A stretch of 64,000 nt of DNA from Lithodes maja (Eukaryota > Arthropoda > Malacostraca > Decapoda > Lithodidae), in contig JBAKBP010007102.1 in NCBI GenBank assembly GCA_037953745.1, positions 1 to 64,000 of the forward strand, in the 5' to 3' direction. A model generated the notes under the pieces. It was not told where the DNA came from. It saw only the letters and a program-made list of their open reading frames with translations, and searched no databases. The translations under genes and the position numbers were made by a program. This document shows positions 1 through 10,010 of this stretch, piece after piece; position 1 is the stretch's first letter; every line of letters starts with the position of its first letter.

Positions 1-584
1 GGGAGATGAAAGGCTTACAAAGAGAATATGTGAGTCAGGTACAAGGGGAGATAGAAGGGCAGGAAGACCCCCATTGAGATGGAGAGACTGTGTAAGAAAG
101 GCTTTGGATGATAGAGGAATGACTATAGATCAGGCAGGGGAAGTGGTGGTGGACAGGAGTGAATGGAGAATGCTTGTGAATAGTTGAGTGAACACGTGGT
201 CATTTGGAGTAAGGGGTCGGGTGCAAGTTCGACTAGATAATAGTCCATCAGGCGCCTGGCCCGGGGGGACGATTAATATGAAGGGTGTGCCTGGAAGTGT
301 GGTGGGAGGGCTTGTGGCTTTGGCTCTGCTGCATGTCTGCCTGCCGAGATCGGAACCTCTCCGGGTGGTCAGGGGCCGGGGGAGTGCTGGAGCGACCTTG
401 GTAACCCTGGTCTCTGGGTCTTCTCCTGGGTGACCTGGATGTGTGTGAGTTTGTGTTTTTTATCTGTGTTTATTTTTTGTTTTATGTTGTTTTTGTGTTT
501 TCCCTGTTCTTGCTCTGTCTTGAGTCGGCTACCCCCAAAATGGGGATTGGGCCTGAGCATATAGATAGATAGATAGATATATAC

Positions 585-590
<6 letters not shown>
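1..590 (+). mobile_element. RTE-like LINE, family A, 3' end (copy A1)
   Basis: This is the 3' terminal part of a non-LTR retrotransposon that starts upstream of the window. It holds the last 61 codons of the ORF, a roughly 370-base 3' UTR, a CCCC-AAAAT-GGGG hairpin near the end and a (GATA)n tail. The same sequence recurs at 46066-47085 on the plus strand and 48763-50430 on the minus strand, which defines family A. A tetranucleotide tail and the ORF style fit RTE-like clades, but the clade is inferred. Confidence 0.85.
2..187 (+). pseudogene. C-terminal end of family A LINE polyprotein
   Basis: This open frame runs in from the left edge and ends with the residues EWRMLVNS followed by a stop. 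It includes the basic stretch RAGRPPLRW, seen in the post-RT C-terminus of RTE-like LINE proteins. It matches residue for residue the ends of the longer frames at 46066-46695 and, on the minus strand, at 49155. Only the tail lies in the window, so integrity upstream cannot be judged. Confidence 0.8.

Positions 591-631
<41 letters not shown>
553..631. repeat. (GATA)n then (TA)n microsatellite
   Basis: The LINE tail of GATA tetramers runs into about 40 bases of TA dinucleotides. Expansion of the LINE tail is the simplest source. Nothing coding follows until the CR1 element at 685. Confidence 0.9.
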
Positions 632-1626
632 CTAGATAAATATATAGGCCAAACAAACAAGCACTATCCTCCTTCACTCACCTAGCTACCGCCAGACGCT
701 GCAGACGCTCTGTCAACGCTCTCACGATATCGATCATAATTTGAGTATTAACTACTCATCCTCTTCATTTTTGTGCATGAAATGTGGTTAAGAGCACGTT
801 TAACCATCCTGTAGCTTAGTAAGTAACACTGCACGATATTTCGCTGTGTATTGACTGATAAACTTTGTGTTTATCACAAGACTCCTGCTCGGACAGGGCG
901 CCACTAGCGCCATCTGTTGTTCTTTGTTTGTTTTGTTTTGTAAACAAACGCTCTCTTCTTATTTGATATAAATTCGTAGCCCCTAATTTTACCCATTACC
1001 TACTGTAGTAAGTATCAATTTAACTGCCTTGTATGAAAGTAAAGCTTTGCATATTAATTTGCTAATAAACAATATTGTGGACTAACTAAGCTGCCTACAG
1101 GAACGAACGCCGACGCCATTTTGTAAACAAACTTTTTTGGGGGGATTACACATATTAAATTCCAGCCAATTTTGTAGTATATTTAAGTGCATTCATTTAT
1201 CTTTTTCCCCTAGATATATTCTTGACTTTTTCTCCTCAGACTGATTTTACTTTAAGCTAAGGGTGGTATTTGTACAAACTAACCTAGCCTAACCCAACCT
1301 GCCAAGCTTTTAACCTAATCTAAACCTAGCCTAGCCTATAGCCAGCCAATCTGTTGTTCTTATTAACTCTAGTAGATATTGTATTTAGTATCCTACTGTA
1401 GCTATATATATATCTGTAATTTTAGTTGTTGCTTGCACGATCTTGTAGTAACCTTTGACCGATACACTTTTTTTGTTTCATCTAAAAAGAGTAGGCTACT
1501 GCTTTACTAGGCTACAGTGACACCAGGGCCATCTGTTGATACAGTATATTAACCCCTTGTGTGCAGTCACACTTTATTTTTATATAATCTCTATTTGGTG
1601 AATTGTATATTTAGTTACATATTCTG

Positions 1627-1661
<35 letters not shown>

Positions 1662-1663
<2 letters not shown>

Positions 1664-1900
1664 TAAGGTTAGGTTATCACACCTGGTAGACATTTCTGCG
1701 TATTTCAATTTTATTTTTTTCGGTTAGGTTATTCAACGCTGGTAGCCTATTGGTGCGTATTTCAATTTAAAAAAAAACATTTGGTTAGGCTATCGCCCCT
1801 GGAAGCCTAATTCTGCGTATCTCAATTTGTTTGTTTTCGGTTAGGCTATCACCCCTGATAACCTATTGTTGTGTATTTCAACATATTTGCTTTCGGTTGA
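1662..1900 (+). promoter_or_regulatory. CR1 5' UTR tandem monomers (about 4 units)
   Basis: About four imperfect units of roughly 60 bases, each reading approximately GGTTAGGCTATC..CCTGG..GCCTAtT.TGCGTATTTCAA. They stand directly before ORF1. Copy 2 has a similar number and copy 3 has about ten. Tandem 5' monomers act as promoter units in some LINEs, such as mouse L1; that role here is inference. Confidence 0.6.
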
Positions 1901-1976
1901 AGTGATTGAAGTGTTTCTAAAGTAAGTTAAGTGTTTTAAAGTGAGTGAAGTGATCTGAAGAAACTTGTCTGTTACC

Positions 1977-3014
1977 ATGCCTCGCACATGTACGAACTGC
2001 GCCGGTAGGTTTGGGGAGTCCATGTTTGCTACTGTCAATCTTCAAGTCTGCCGTCTCTGCCAGCAACGAGAGAATTTGACAGTGAAATTAGATGAAGCCT
2101 ACAACAAGATCAACGTCCTCACCAGGAAGCTGGAATCACTCCAAGAGTTTGTAACACTCAACGTTGGAGTACCACAAACTTCAATTGTCACCGCAACTCC
2201 AGCAGCCACCAACGCCCCAACGTCAACTGCCAACAATTCAACGCCTGCAGTAGCCATTTCAGCTGATGTTTCTGATACTCAGGAAACAAATAGTGACTCT
2301 CTTCCCCCTCAAGACAACTTCCGTGTCGTGAGGAACAACGTTTGCCCCAAGACCAGGAAAGCCATACCGATTACGGAGTGTCAAAACCGCTTCCAGATAT
2401 TCACAGACTCAGATGACGAAGCGGAAATAGAAGAAGTCCGCCTCGTGGGAGACTCGATGATACGTGGTCAGCTCACAGAGTTTTGCGCCAGAGCACCTAA
2501 GACCAGGAAGCGTTTTTGTATCCCTGGTGGTGGTGTGGACGACGTAGTTGCTGCAGTTGACGAAGTATCTAAGCTGGCCCCTGCTAATACAATGTACGTC
2601 ATCCACGTTGGATCCAACGATGTACAGCGAACCCGGTCGAAAGATTTGCTTTTAAAGTACCAGCAGTTGATCAAGTCGTTTAAGGAGAAGTCATCAAGGA
2701 TCATCGTCTCAGGAATCATCCCCCGGCTTGGTGTAGAGAGCCGATTTTACAACATAGCCACCAGCACAAATCGTTGTCTAGCAAACCTCTGCAGGAAGGA
2801 AAACGTGGGATTCGTCGATACCTGGGACAATTTCTACTACGATGACTATTTGTTTTCGGACAATGGAGTTCATCTGAACCAGGTGGGAGCAGCACGTTTT
2901 GGGCGTCTTCTCAACGATGCGGTGAAGGATTTTTGGAGAAGAAATCGACTCAGCACAGGACAACCAGGAAGGAGGACCGAAGACAGCGAGGGCGGCAACC
3001 TGCGAAGGAATTAA
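1977..3014 (+). CDS. CR1 ORF1 protein: zinc finger, coiled coil, SGNH/GDSL esterase
   Basis: An intact first ORF of 345 codons. I start at the ATG in the context GTTACCATGC because all three copies share it. Residues about 4-30 hold paired cysteines (CTNC and CRLC), likely a zinc finger. Residues about 35-60 form a heptad-like helix (DEAYNKINVLTRKLESL), likely a coiled coil for oligomerisation. A low-complexity Ala/Thr/Pro linker follows. From about residue 155 there is an SGNH hydrolase fold: block I VGDS (nucleophile Ser), block III GSND, and block V DNGVHLN (catalytic Asp and His). Esterase domains are known in ORF1 of CR1 elements, where they are thought to aid RNP or membrane association. 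All catalytic residues are present. The frame ends about 90 bases before ORF2. Confidence 0.88.
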   Translation: MPRTCTNCAGRFGESMFATVNLQVCRLCQQRENLTVKLDEAYNKINVLTRKLESLQEFVTLNVGVPQTSIVTATPAATNAPTSTANNSTPAVAISADVSDTQETNSDSLPPQDNFRVVRNNVCPKTRKAIPITECQNRFQIFTDSDDEAEIEEVRLVGDSMIRGQLTEFCARAPKTRKRFCIPGGGVDDVVAAVDEVSKLAPANTMYVIHVGSNDVQRTRSKDLLLKYQQLIKSFKEKSSRIIVSGIIPRLGVESRFYNIATSTNRCLANLCRKENVGFVDTWDNFYYDDYLFSDNGVHLNQVGAARFGRLLNDAVKDFWRRNRLSTGQPGRRTEDSEGGNLRRN

Positions 3015-3103
3015 ATGCTAATCTGTCAAGAACCGCGAATTTGGATAAAGCTCCACCAACACAACCCAAATTCAAAACCGCCAGGGATAACGACCGAGGA
3101 CCG

Positions 3104-5996
3104 ATGACAGCCATGAATGTAAATGTAGATCCGACCAGAACCAAAAATTTGATTAAAGAACGTTCTGTGAGTTCTAAAACCGCAACTTTAAAGGTTTTCT
3201 ATGCAAACGTTCGTAGCATACGCAATAAATTTTCAGATTTTGAGGAACTAGTGTTTACTGAAAATTATGATGTGATTGGTATAACAGAATCTTGGCTCAA
3301 TACAGTAGATAGAGACTTTTTAGCAGAGTATTCACTTCCTGGTTATGTAATGTTTGAGAAAAGCCGAATCAATAAAAATGGAGGTGGCGTTTTATTTTAT
3401 ATCAAAGAAAGTCTTAACCCGACCCTCTTGTCAAAACCTCAAATTGTGAACGTCGACACATCTTTTGTGCTAATAAAGAATCATAAAGGTACAAAAATAA
3501 TATTTGCATTAATATACAGACCTCCAGCTCAATCAGTGCAAACTGACCGAGAAATTTATGAACAAATTGCAGATGAAAGTAACTCACAAGATACCGTATT
3601 TTTTGGCGAATTTAATTTACCTGTGACCAAGTGGGGCGATACTCTTACTTCACACTCCGGACATGACTTGTATACAAACTTCCAAGAGAGTTCGCTTTAT
3701 CAATTTGTTCGAACACCGACCCGTGGTAATAACGTTCTTGACATTGTACTTGCAACAAAAGAAGAATTAATAGAGAATTTGAATGTTGGTGATGAATTCA
3801 GTAACAGCGACCATCGTACGATACCTTTCACTTTAAACTTTACTAGTAACGAACCAAATAGTAGCATCGAAAAAGTATCTAATTTCAAGAAAGCAAACTT
3901 TCATAAACTTAGAGCTATGTTTAAAGAAACTGACTGGAGCTTTTTAATTAACAATAACGACATAAATACATCTTGGAAGTTATTCGAAACCACTTACCTA
4001 AAAGCAGTGCAAGACTGCATACCATCGAAAATACGGCGTCCAGGCCATAATAATAAGCCCAAATGGTGGAATAAAGATATTTCAAACTGCCTGCTTGCTA
4101 AAAAATTTGCTAAGGATAGATAAAAATCCTCACAAAATGACGAAGAACGGGTGAAATTTGTAGAGCTACGACGCAAAGCCAAAAAAGTTAATTAAGCAAA
4201 GTAAAAAGACCCTAGAGTTACATATTGCGAATCAAAGTAAAACAAGCCCGAAAAATTCTATAGTTATATCAGAAAGAAAAAAGTAGTTACTTCAACTGTT
4301 GGACCGTTAGTCGATGAAAATGGAGAATACACCAAAGACGAAGTACAAAATAAATGAGTAATGCCCTCAATACCTTCTTTGCATCAGTTTTTACAACAGA
4401 AGACCTCAGTGATATCCCTACACCATCGCCGATTCAGATTGATAATTCAGATGTTCTAAGCAATATCACCGTTACAGAGAGAGAAGTATTGAATTGTTTA
4501 GATAAACTCAAGGTAAATAAAACGCCTGGACTTGATACAATCTCGCCTAGAGTTCTAAAGGAAGCTAAGGATGAGCTCTCCAAATCACTGACATTACTAT
4601 TCAATAAATCCTTGCAGTCTGGAACTATGCCTGATCAGTGGAAGATCGCCAACGTAACACCGATATTAAAAAAAGGCAGCAAATCCCTACCCAGTAACTA
4701 TCGTCCAATTAGCTTAACCTCAGTTGTATGTAAAATGCTAGAAACGGTCATAAGAGACAGACTCGTAAATCACTTGGAGGAAAATTACATACTTAAAGAT
4801 ACTCAACACGGCTTTCGTAAAAAACGTTCCTGTTTAACAAACCTCTTAGACTTCTTCCACGATATCCTCAATCTCTACGATGAGAGTAAAGCTGTAGATA
4901 TTATATACCTTGATTTTCAAAAGGCCTTTGACAAAGTTCCCCACAAACGTTTACTGCTAAAACTAAAAGCGCATGGAATACAAGACGGTGTGTTGAAATG
5001 GATAGAAAATTGGCTCAGCGACAGAAAGCAAAGAGTAGTCATAAACGGTAAGGCATCTAAATGGACCAATGTAAGTAGCGGGGTTCCCCTGGGATCGGTA
5101 CTAGGACCAATTATCTTTCTAATTTACATCAACGACATAGATGAGTGTCTCACCTGCACAATCTCAAAATTTGCCGACGATACAAAAATTGCAAATAGCG
5201 TACTCTCAAAAGAACAAGTTGACGATATGCAACACAATCTAGATAAATTGTCACATTGGGCCCAAATTTGGCAAATGAGTTTCAATGCGGATAAATGTAA
5301 AGTACTACATATCGGATACCTAAATGAGAAAGCAAACTATTCGATGAATGGCACTCAGCTTAAGAATGTAAACAGAGAAACCGATCTGGGAGTAACAATA
5401 TCGAGTAACCTAAAACCGAGCCAACAATGTTCAGAAGTTGTTAAGAAGGCAAACAAAATTATTGGCTTTATAGGCAGGTCATTTGAGCATAAATCCAAAG
5501 ACGTTATCCTAACCCTTTACAATTCCATAGTCCGCCCTCTTCTGGAATACTGCGTTCAATGCTGGTGCCCTTATTTCCAAAAAGACATAAACAAGCTAGA
5601 ACGAGTTCAACGTAGAGTTACCCAAATGATACCTAGCCTAAAGAACAAACCATACGAAGAGCGTCTTAGAGAATTAAATCTATTTCCTTTAACCCAGCGC
5701 AGATTAAGAGGTGACTTAATTCAAGTGTTCAAAATCATCAAAGGCATCGACAATATGAACTGTAGTAAGTACTTCACTATCGACCAATCTAATTACACGC
5801 GGGGAACGGTTGCAAAATTATTGGTAAATCTTTTAACTCACACGAATCTAAGAATTTCTTCTTCAATCGAGTTGTCAACTTGTGGAATGGGCTTCCCCGA
5901 GACGTTATATACTGCAGCACCGTTGATTCATTTAAACTCCGCCTAGACAAATATCTCGCATCAAACCCGCGACTGACTGCGTTTGTAAATGAATAA
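3104..5996 (+). pseudogene. CR1 ORF2: APE-type endonuclease and reverse transcriptase, disrupted
   Basis: The first part (to 4123) encodes an apurinic-type endonuclease: KVFYANVRSIRNKF, GITESWLN, IYRPP, and SNSDHRT. In FFGEFNL the usual GDFN aspartate is Glu. The second part (4354 onward) is the RT: KTPGLD, NYRPISLTS, LDFQKAFDKVPH, GVPLGSVLGP, FADDTK at about 5170, then the C-terminal thumb-like region. Compared with copies 3 and 4 there is a stop at 4121-4123 (TTA to TAA), a frameshift near 4185, an insertion with a stop near 4352, and a one-base loss near 5811 that alters the last 60 codons. The QG-to-LG change in the RT block is also unusual. The start is uncertain between two close ATGs. 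Not functional. Confidence 0.88.
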
Positions 5997-6220
5997 CTTT
6001 ATTTTATCCTCCCCTCAGTTACTAACCCATATGTCCCCTACTTACTTCCTAGTCCTGCCACGGACATTAGTTCCAGGGCAGTAGTTCCCTTTCCTATGTT
6101 CCCTTACCCACTCTAAACCACTGTTGGACACTTAATCCCCAGTGTTTTGGAGGACAAGCAGCCTAGAAGGGTCACTAGACCTGTTGTTGTTTGATTTCCT
6201 TTGTACTCCTTTGTACCCCC

Positions 6221-6436
6221 TAAGCCGGTATCACACGAGAACTTTTATAGTCAACAATCGATGATCAATATTTTTCTGTCAACATTTCTGGAATATTTTG
6301 CACTACTATCGGAAACTAGACTGATGATAGATGAATTAAGGTAACTGAAATATTTTAAATGTTAACTTCATAAGCTACCAGACCAGTGTTGAGGATAAAT
6401 TGTGAGGGAAAAAGCGATCGTGTGATACCGGCTTTA
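6221..6436. mobile_element. Short inverted-repeat element (MITE), TA-flanked
   Basis: The left end TAAGCCGGTATCACACGA is the reverse complement of the right end TCGTGTGATACCGGCTTTA. The interior is about 180 bases, AT-rich and non-coding. It abuts the CR1 tail exactly. TA at both outer edges suggests a Tc1/mariner- or PIF/Harbinger-like target choice; the superfamily is not settled. Confidence 0.8.
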
Positions 6437-6503
6437 CGGAAATTAATCAACCAAGTCCTATTCACTGGCATCTATAGCCAAAGGTATCTCCTGTATTTGA
6501 GAT

Positions 6504-6872
6504 GTAAGGGAGAGGTACTCGCTTTTTCTGTACCCCCTTCTCCCTCCTGTTTAGACCCATTAGTTTAGCGATTTTAAGATGCTTGTTTATTAGTTTGGCG
6601 ATTTTGAGACCTTTCGCCCCATTATTTTGTCAATATTAAGACCTTTCGTGCCGTTTAGATGTCGATTTTTTCCTGGTGAGCGATAGCGAGTAGGTAATTT
6701 GTTAAGGAATCGGCCTTCGGCTGGGATTTTTTTTACCGAAAAATGTACAAATATATCTTGAGAGGGTGTATATGGGGCGTTTGTTTAAGTTTGATGCAGG
6801 TCTAACGAGGAAACTCAAAATTCAATAAATAAATAAATAAATAGCCCCCAAAACAAAGCACTAGCCCCTTAA
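6504..6872 (-). mobile_element. TTAA-flanked MITE, family T1 (copy a)
   Basis: Non-coding element of about 370 bases, bounded by GTAAGGG (degenerate TTAA) on the left and CCCCTTAA on the right. Its core motif (CCTGGTGAGCGATAGCGAG, then GGCCTTCGG, then ATATATCTTGA) recurs in four other places in both orientations. TTAA ends with a C/G-rich start resemble piggyBac-type elements; that link is inferred. It faces the next copy as an inverted pair. Confidence 0.75.
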
Positions 6873-7141
6873 AGGTCCTTCCTCTTCAGCACCATGACGC
6901 CCTTTTACCTTTGATTCTGGCTAAAATTCGATGAGTTTATGCACTTTAAGATGGACCAGGTCCACCAGGACCAGGTTAATATTAGCATAGGTCCAATATT
7001 ATTGGACCTACAGTATGTTAATAAGAGAGTTTATTGAGATCGTATTTACCCATTTGTGTCGTATAGGTAGATTGCAAACTAAAGAAAATCGTCTAATGGT
7101 AATCAGAATATAATGACAATTACGTAAAGGTGATGAAGGGG
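6873..7141. other. Spacer between two T1 MITEs, no gene
   Basis: Between the inverted T1 copies there is AT-rich unique-looking sequence with one near-perfect palindrome at about 6988-7010 (TAGGTCCAAT with its complement). I see no coding frame or known repeat. Confidence 0.6.
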
Positions 7142-7564
7142 TTAAGGGGGAAGGGTATATTTTTAGGTCGATTATTTCATATATATATACAGTATACCGG
7201 TATAGGCCTATACAGTTTATACAGTATATATCTATATATTTTTCTTTTTCTCCTTAGACGTCCAGCAAACTTTAAAAAAAGCATCAATTAGATCCCCGTT
7301 CTAGATAGAGTAAATGAGTACATTTTTCGGTAGAAAAATGTCCCGGCCGAAGGCCAATTCTTCCAAAATTACAGGCTCACTATCGTTCGCCAGGAAGAAA
7401 ATAGGACACCTAAATAGCACGAAAGGTCTTAATATTGATACAGAAATGGGGTGAAAGGTCTTAAAATCGCCAAACTAATAGGGCAAACGTCTTATAATCT
7501 CAAAATAAATGGGGCTTAGCACGAGGGAGAAAGTGGACCGGAAACACATGCCATCTCCCCTTAA
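7142..7564 (+). mobile_element. TTAA-flanked MITE, family T1 (copy b)
   Basis: Begins TTAAGGGGGAAGGG and ends CATCTCCCCTTAA, so both ends are TTAA with G-rich/C-rich complementary tips. The internal signature (AAAAATGTCCCGGCCGAAGG, then TTACAGGCTCACTATCG) is the reverse complement of the core in copy a. No protein is encoded. The next 170 bases (7565-7738) contain nothing I recognise. Confidence 0.8.
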
Positions 7565-7738
7565 GCTCGGGAATACAGCGCCAATCTACTACGATGGCCA
7601 CTTTTGTTATCACCTTGGTGACCCGAATTGCCTGTCACCGATTATCCTAAAATCTATAATTATCTTTACCATACCGGTACTTGATTATTATTCAAGTATT
7701 TATTGTTTTTGGTGTCGATTACAAAATTACAAACTCAC

Positions 7739-7890
7739 TCTCACACACAGACACACACACACACACGCACACTCACTCACTCTGACACACACATGCACAT
7801 ATACACTCTCTGTCATTTGACACACACACACTCACTCTCACTCTCTCTGTCACTCACTCTGACACACACGTACAAACTCTCTCACTCACT
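7739..7890. repeat. (CA)/(CACT)n compound microsatellite
   Basis: CA dinucleotides mixed with CACT and TCTG tetramers just before the 5' end of CR1 copy 2. Open frames across it are artefacts of the repeat. Confidence 0.9.
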
Positions 7891-8849
7891 CGCTACCGCC
7901 CGCTCGCTACCGCCAGACGCTGCAGACGCTCTGTCAACGCTCTCACGATATCGATCATAATTTGAGTATTAACTACTCATCCTCTTCATTCTTGTGCATG
8001 GAAGGTGGTTAAGAGCACGTTTAACCATCCTGTAGCTTAGTAAGTAACATTGCACGATATTTCGCTGTGTATTGACTGATACACTTTGTGTTTATTACAA
8101 GACTCCTGCTCGGACAGGGCGCCACTAGCGCCATCTATTGGTTTGTTTTGTTTTGTAAACAAACGCTCTCTTACTATTTTATATAAAATCGTAGCCCCTA
8201 ATTTAACCCATTACCTACTGTAGTAAGTATCTATTTAACTGCCTGGTATGTAAGTAAAGCTTTGCATATTAATTTTCTAATAAACAATATTGTTTACTAA
8301 CTAACCTGCCTACAGGGACTAACGCCGACGCCATTTTGTAAACAATTGTTTTGGGGGGATTATACATATTAAATTCCAGCCAATTTTGTACCAAATTTAA
8401 GTGCATTAATTTATATTTTCCCCCTAGATATATTCTTGACTTTTTCTCCTCAGACTGATTTTACTTTAATCTAAGGGTGGTATTTGTACAAACTAACCTA
8501 GCCTAACCCAACCTGCCAAGCTTTTAACCTAACCCAAACCTAGCCTAGCCTAGCCAGCCAATCTGTTTTATTATTAACTCTTGTAGATATTGTATTTAGT
8601 ATCCTACTGTAGCTATATATATCTGTAATTTTAGTTGTTGCTTGCACGATCTTGTAGTAACCTTTGACTGATACACTTTTGTTTTATCTAAATGGAGTAG
8701 GCTACTGCTTTACTAGGCTACAGCGACACCAGGGCCATCTGTTGACACAGTATATTAACCCCTTGTGTGCTGTCACACTTTATTTTTATATAATCTCTAT
8801 TTGGTGAATTGTATATTTAGTTACATATTCGGTTATATATATATATATT

Positions 8850-9090
8850 TGTTTAAGGTTAGGTTATCACACCTGGTAGCCTATTTCTGCGTATTTCAAT
8901 TTTATTATTTTCGGTTAGGCTATTCAATGCTGGTAGCCTATTGTTGCGTATTTCAATTTAAAAATTTGTTTTTGGTTAGGCTATCGCCCCTGGAAGCCTA
9001 ATTCTGCGTATCTCAACATTTTTGTTTTCGGTTAGGCTATCACCCTGATAACCTATTTCTGCGTATTTCAATATATTTGTTTTCGGTTGA
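8850..9090 (+). promoter_or_regulatory. CR1 copy 2 5' UTR monomers (about 4 units)
   Basis: The same tandem unit as in copy 1, again about four times, followed by short AAGTGTTTTAAAGTGAGTGA repeats that lead to the ORF1 start. Promoter function is inferred. Confidence 0.55.
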
Positions 9091-9205
9091 AGTGATTGAA
9101 GTGTTTTTTTAAAGTTAGTGAAGTGTTTTAAAGTGAGTTAAATGTTTTAAAGTGAGTGAAGTGTTTTTTTAAGTGTGAAGTGATCTGAAGAAAGTGACTG
9201 TCACC

Positions 9206-9912
9206 ATGCCTCGCGCTTGTACGAACTGCGCCGGTAGGTTTGGTGAGTCCATGTTTGCTACTGTCGATCTTCAAGTCTGCCGGCTCTGCCAGCAACGAGA
9301 GAATTTTACAGTGAAATTAGATGAAGCCTACAACAAGATCAACGACCTCACCATGAAGCTTGAATCACTCCAAGAGTTTGTAACACTCAACGTTGGAGTA
9401 CCACAAACTTCAATTGTAACCGCAACAATGGTCTGGACGACGTAGTTGCTGCAGTTGACGAAGTATCAAAAATGTCCCTTGCTAATACAATGTACGTCAT
9501 CCACGTTGGATCCAACGATGTACAGCGAACATGGTCGGAAGATTTGCATTTAAAGTACCAGCAGCTAATCAAGTCGTTTAAGTAGAAGTCATCAAGGTTC
9601 ATCGTCTCAGGAATCGTTCCCCGGCTCGGTGTAGAGAGCCGATTTTACAACATAGCCACCAGCACAAATCGTTGTCTAGCAAACCTCTGCAGGAAGGAGC
9701 AAGTGGGATTCGTCGACACCTGGGACAATTTCTACTACGATGACTATTTGTTTTCGGACGATGGAGTTCATCTGAACCAGGTGGGAGCAGCACGTTTTGG
9801 GCGTCTTCTCAACGATGCGGTGAAGGATTTTCGGAGAAGAAATCGACTCAGCACAGGACAACCAGGAAGGAGGACTGAAGACAGCAAGGACGGCAACCTG
9901 CAAAGGAATTAA
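9206..9912 (+). pseudogene. CR1 copy 2 ORF1, internally deleted
   Basis: The N-terminal zinc finger and coiled coil are intact (CTNC...CRLCQQR). At about 9428 the frame jumps from the linker into the middle of the esterase domain, so block I with the nucleophile serine is gone. Further on, block III (GSND) and block V (DDGVHLN, near 9757) survive in another frame. A stop lies near 9583. No esterase activity is possible. Confidence 0.85.
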
Positions 9913-10010
9913 ATGCTAATCCGTCAAGAACCGCGAATTTGGATAAAGCTCCACCAACACGACCCAAATTCAAAACCGCCAGGGATAACGACTGAGGACC
10001 AAGGACAGCC

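Larger units (their letters stand above)
685..6215 (+). mobile_element. CR1-type LINE, full length (CR1 copy 1)
   Basis: A complete CR1-clade non-LTR retrotransposon of about 5.5 kb. It has a roughly 1.3-kb 5' UTR starting at GCTACCGCCAGACG (shared exactly with copy 2), ORF1 with zinc finger, coiled coil and esterase domain, ORF2 with endonuclease and RT, a 3' UTR, and a short tail of two CCTTTGTACT units. Short 3' repeats of this kind are typical of CR1. The RT motif FADDTK and the GVPQGSVLGP-type block also fit CR1. ORF2 carries several lesions, so this copy is not autonomous. The 5' boundary comes from where copies 1 and 2 stop matching. Confidence 0.92.
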
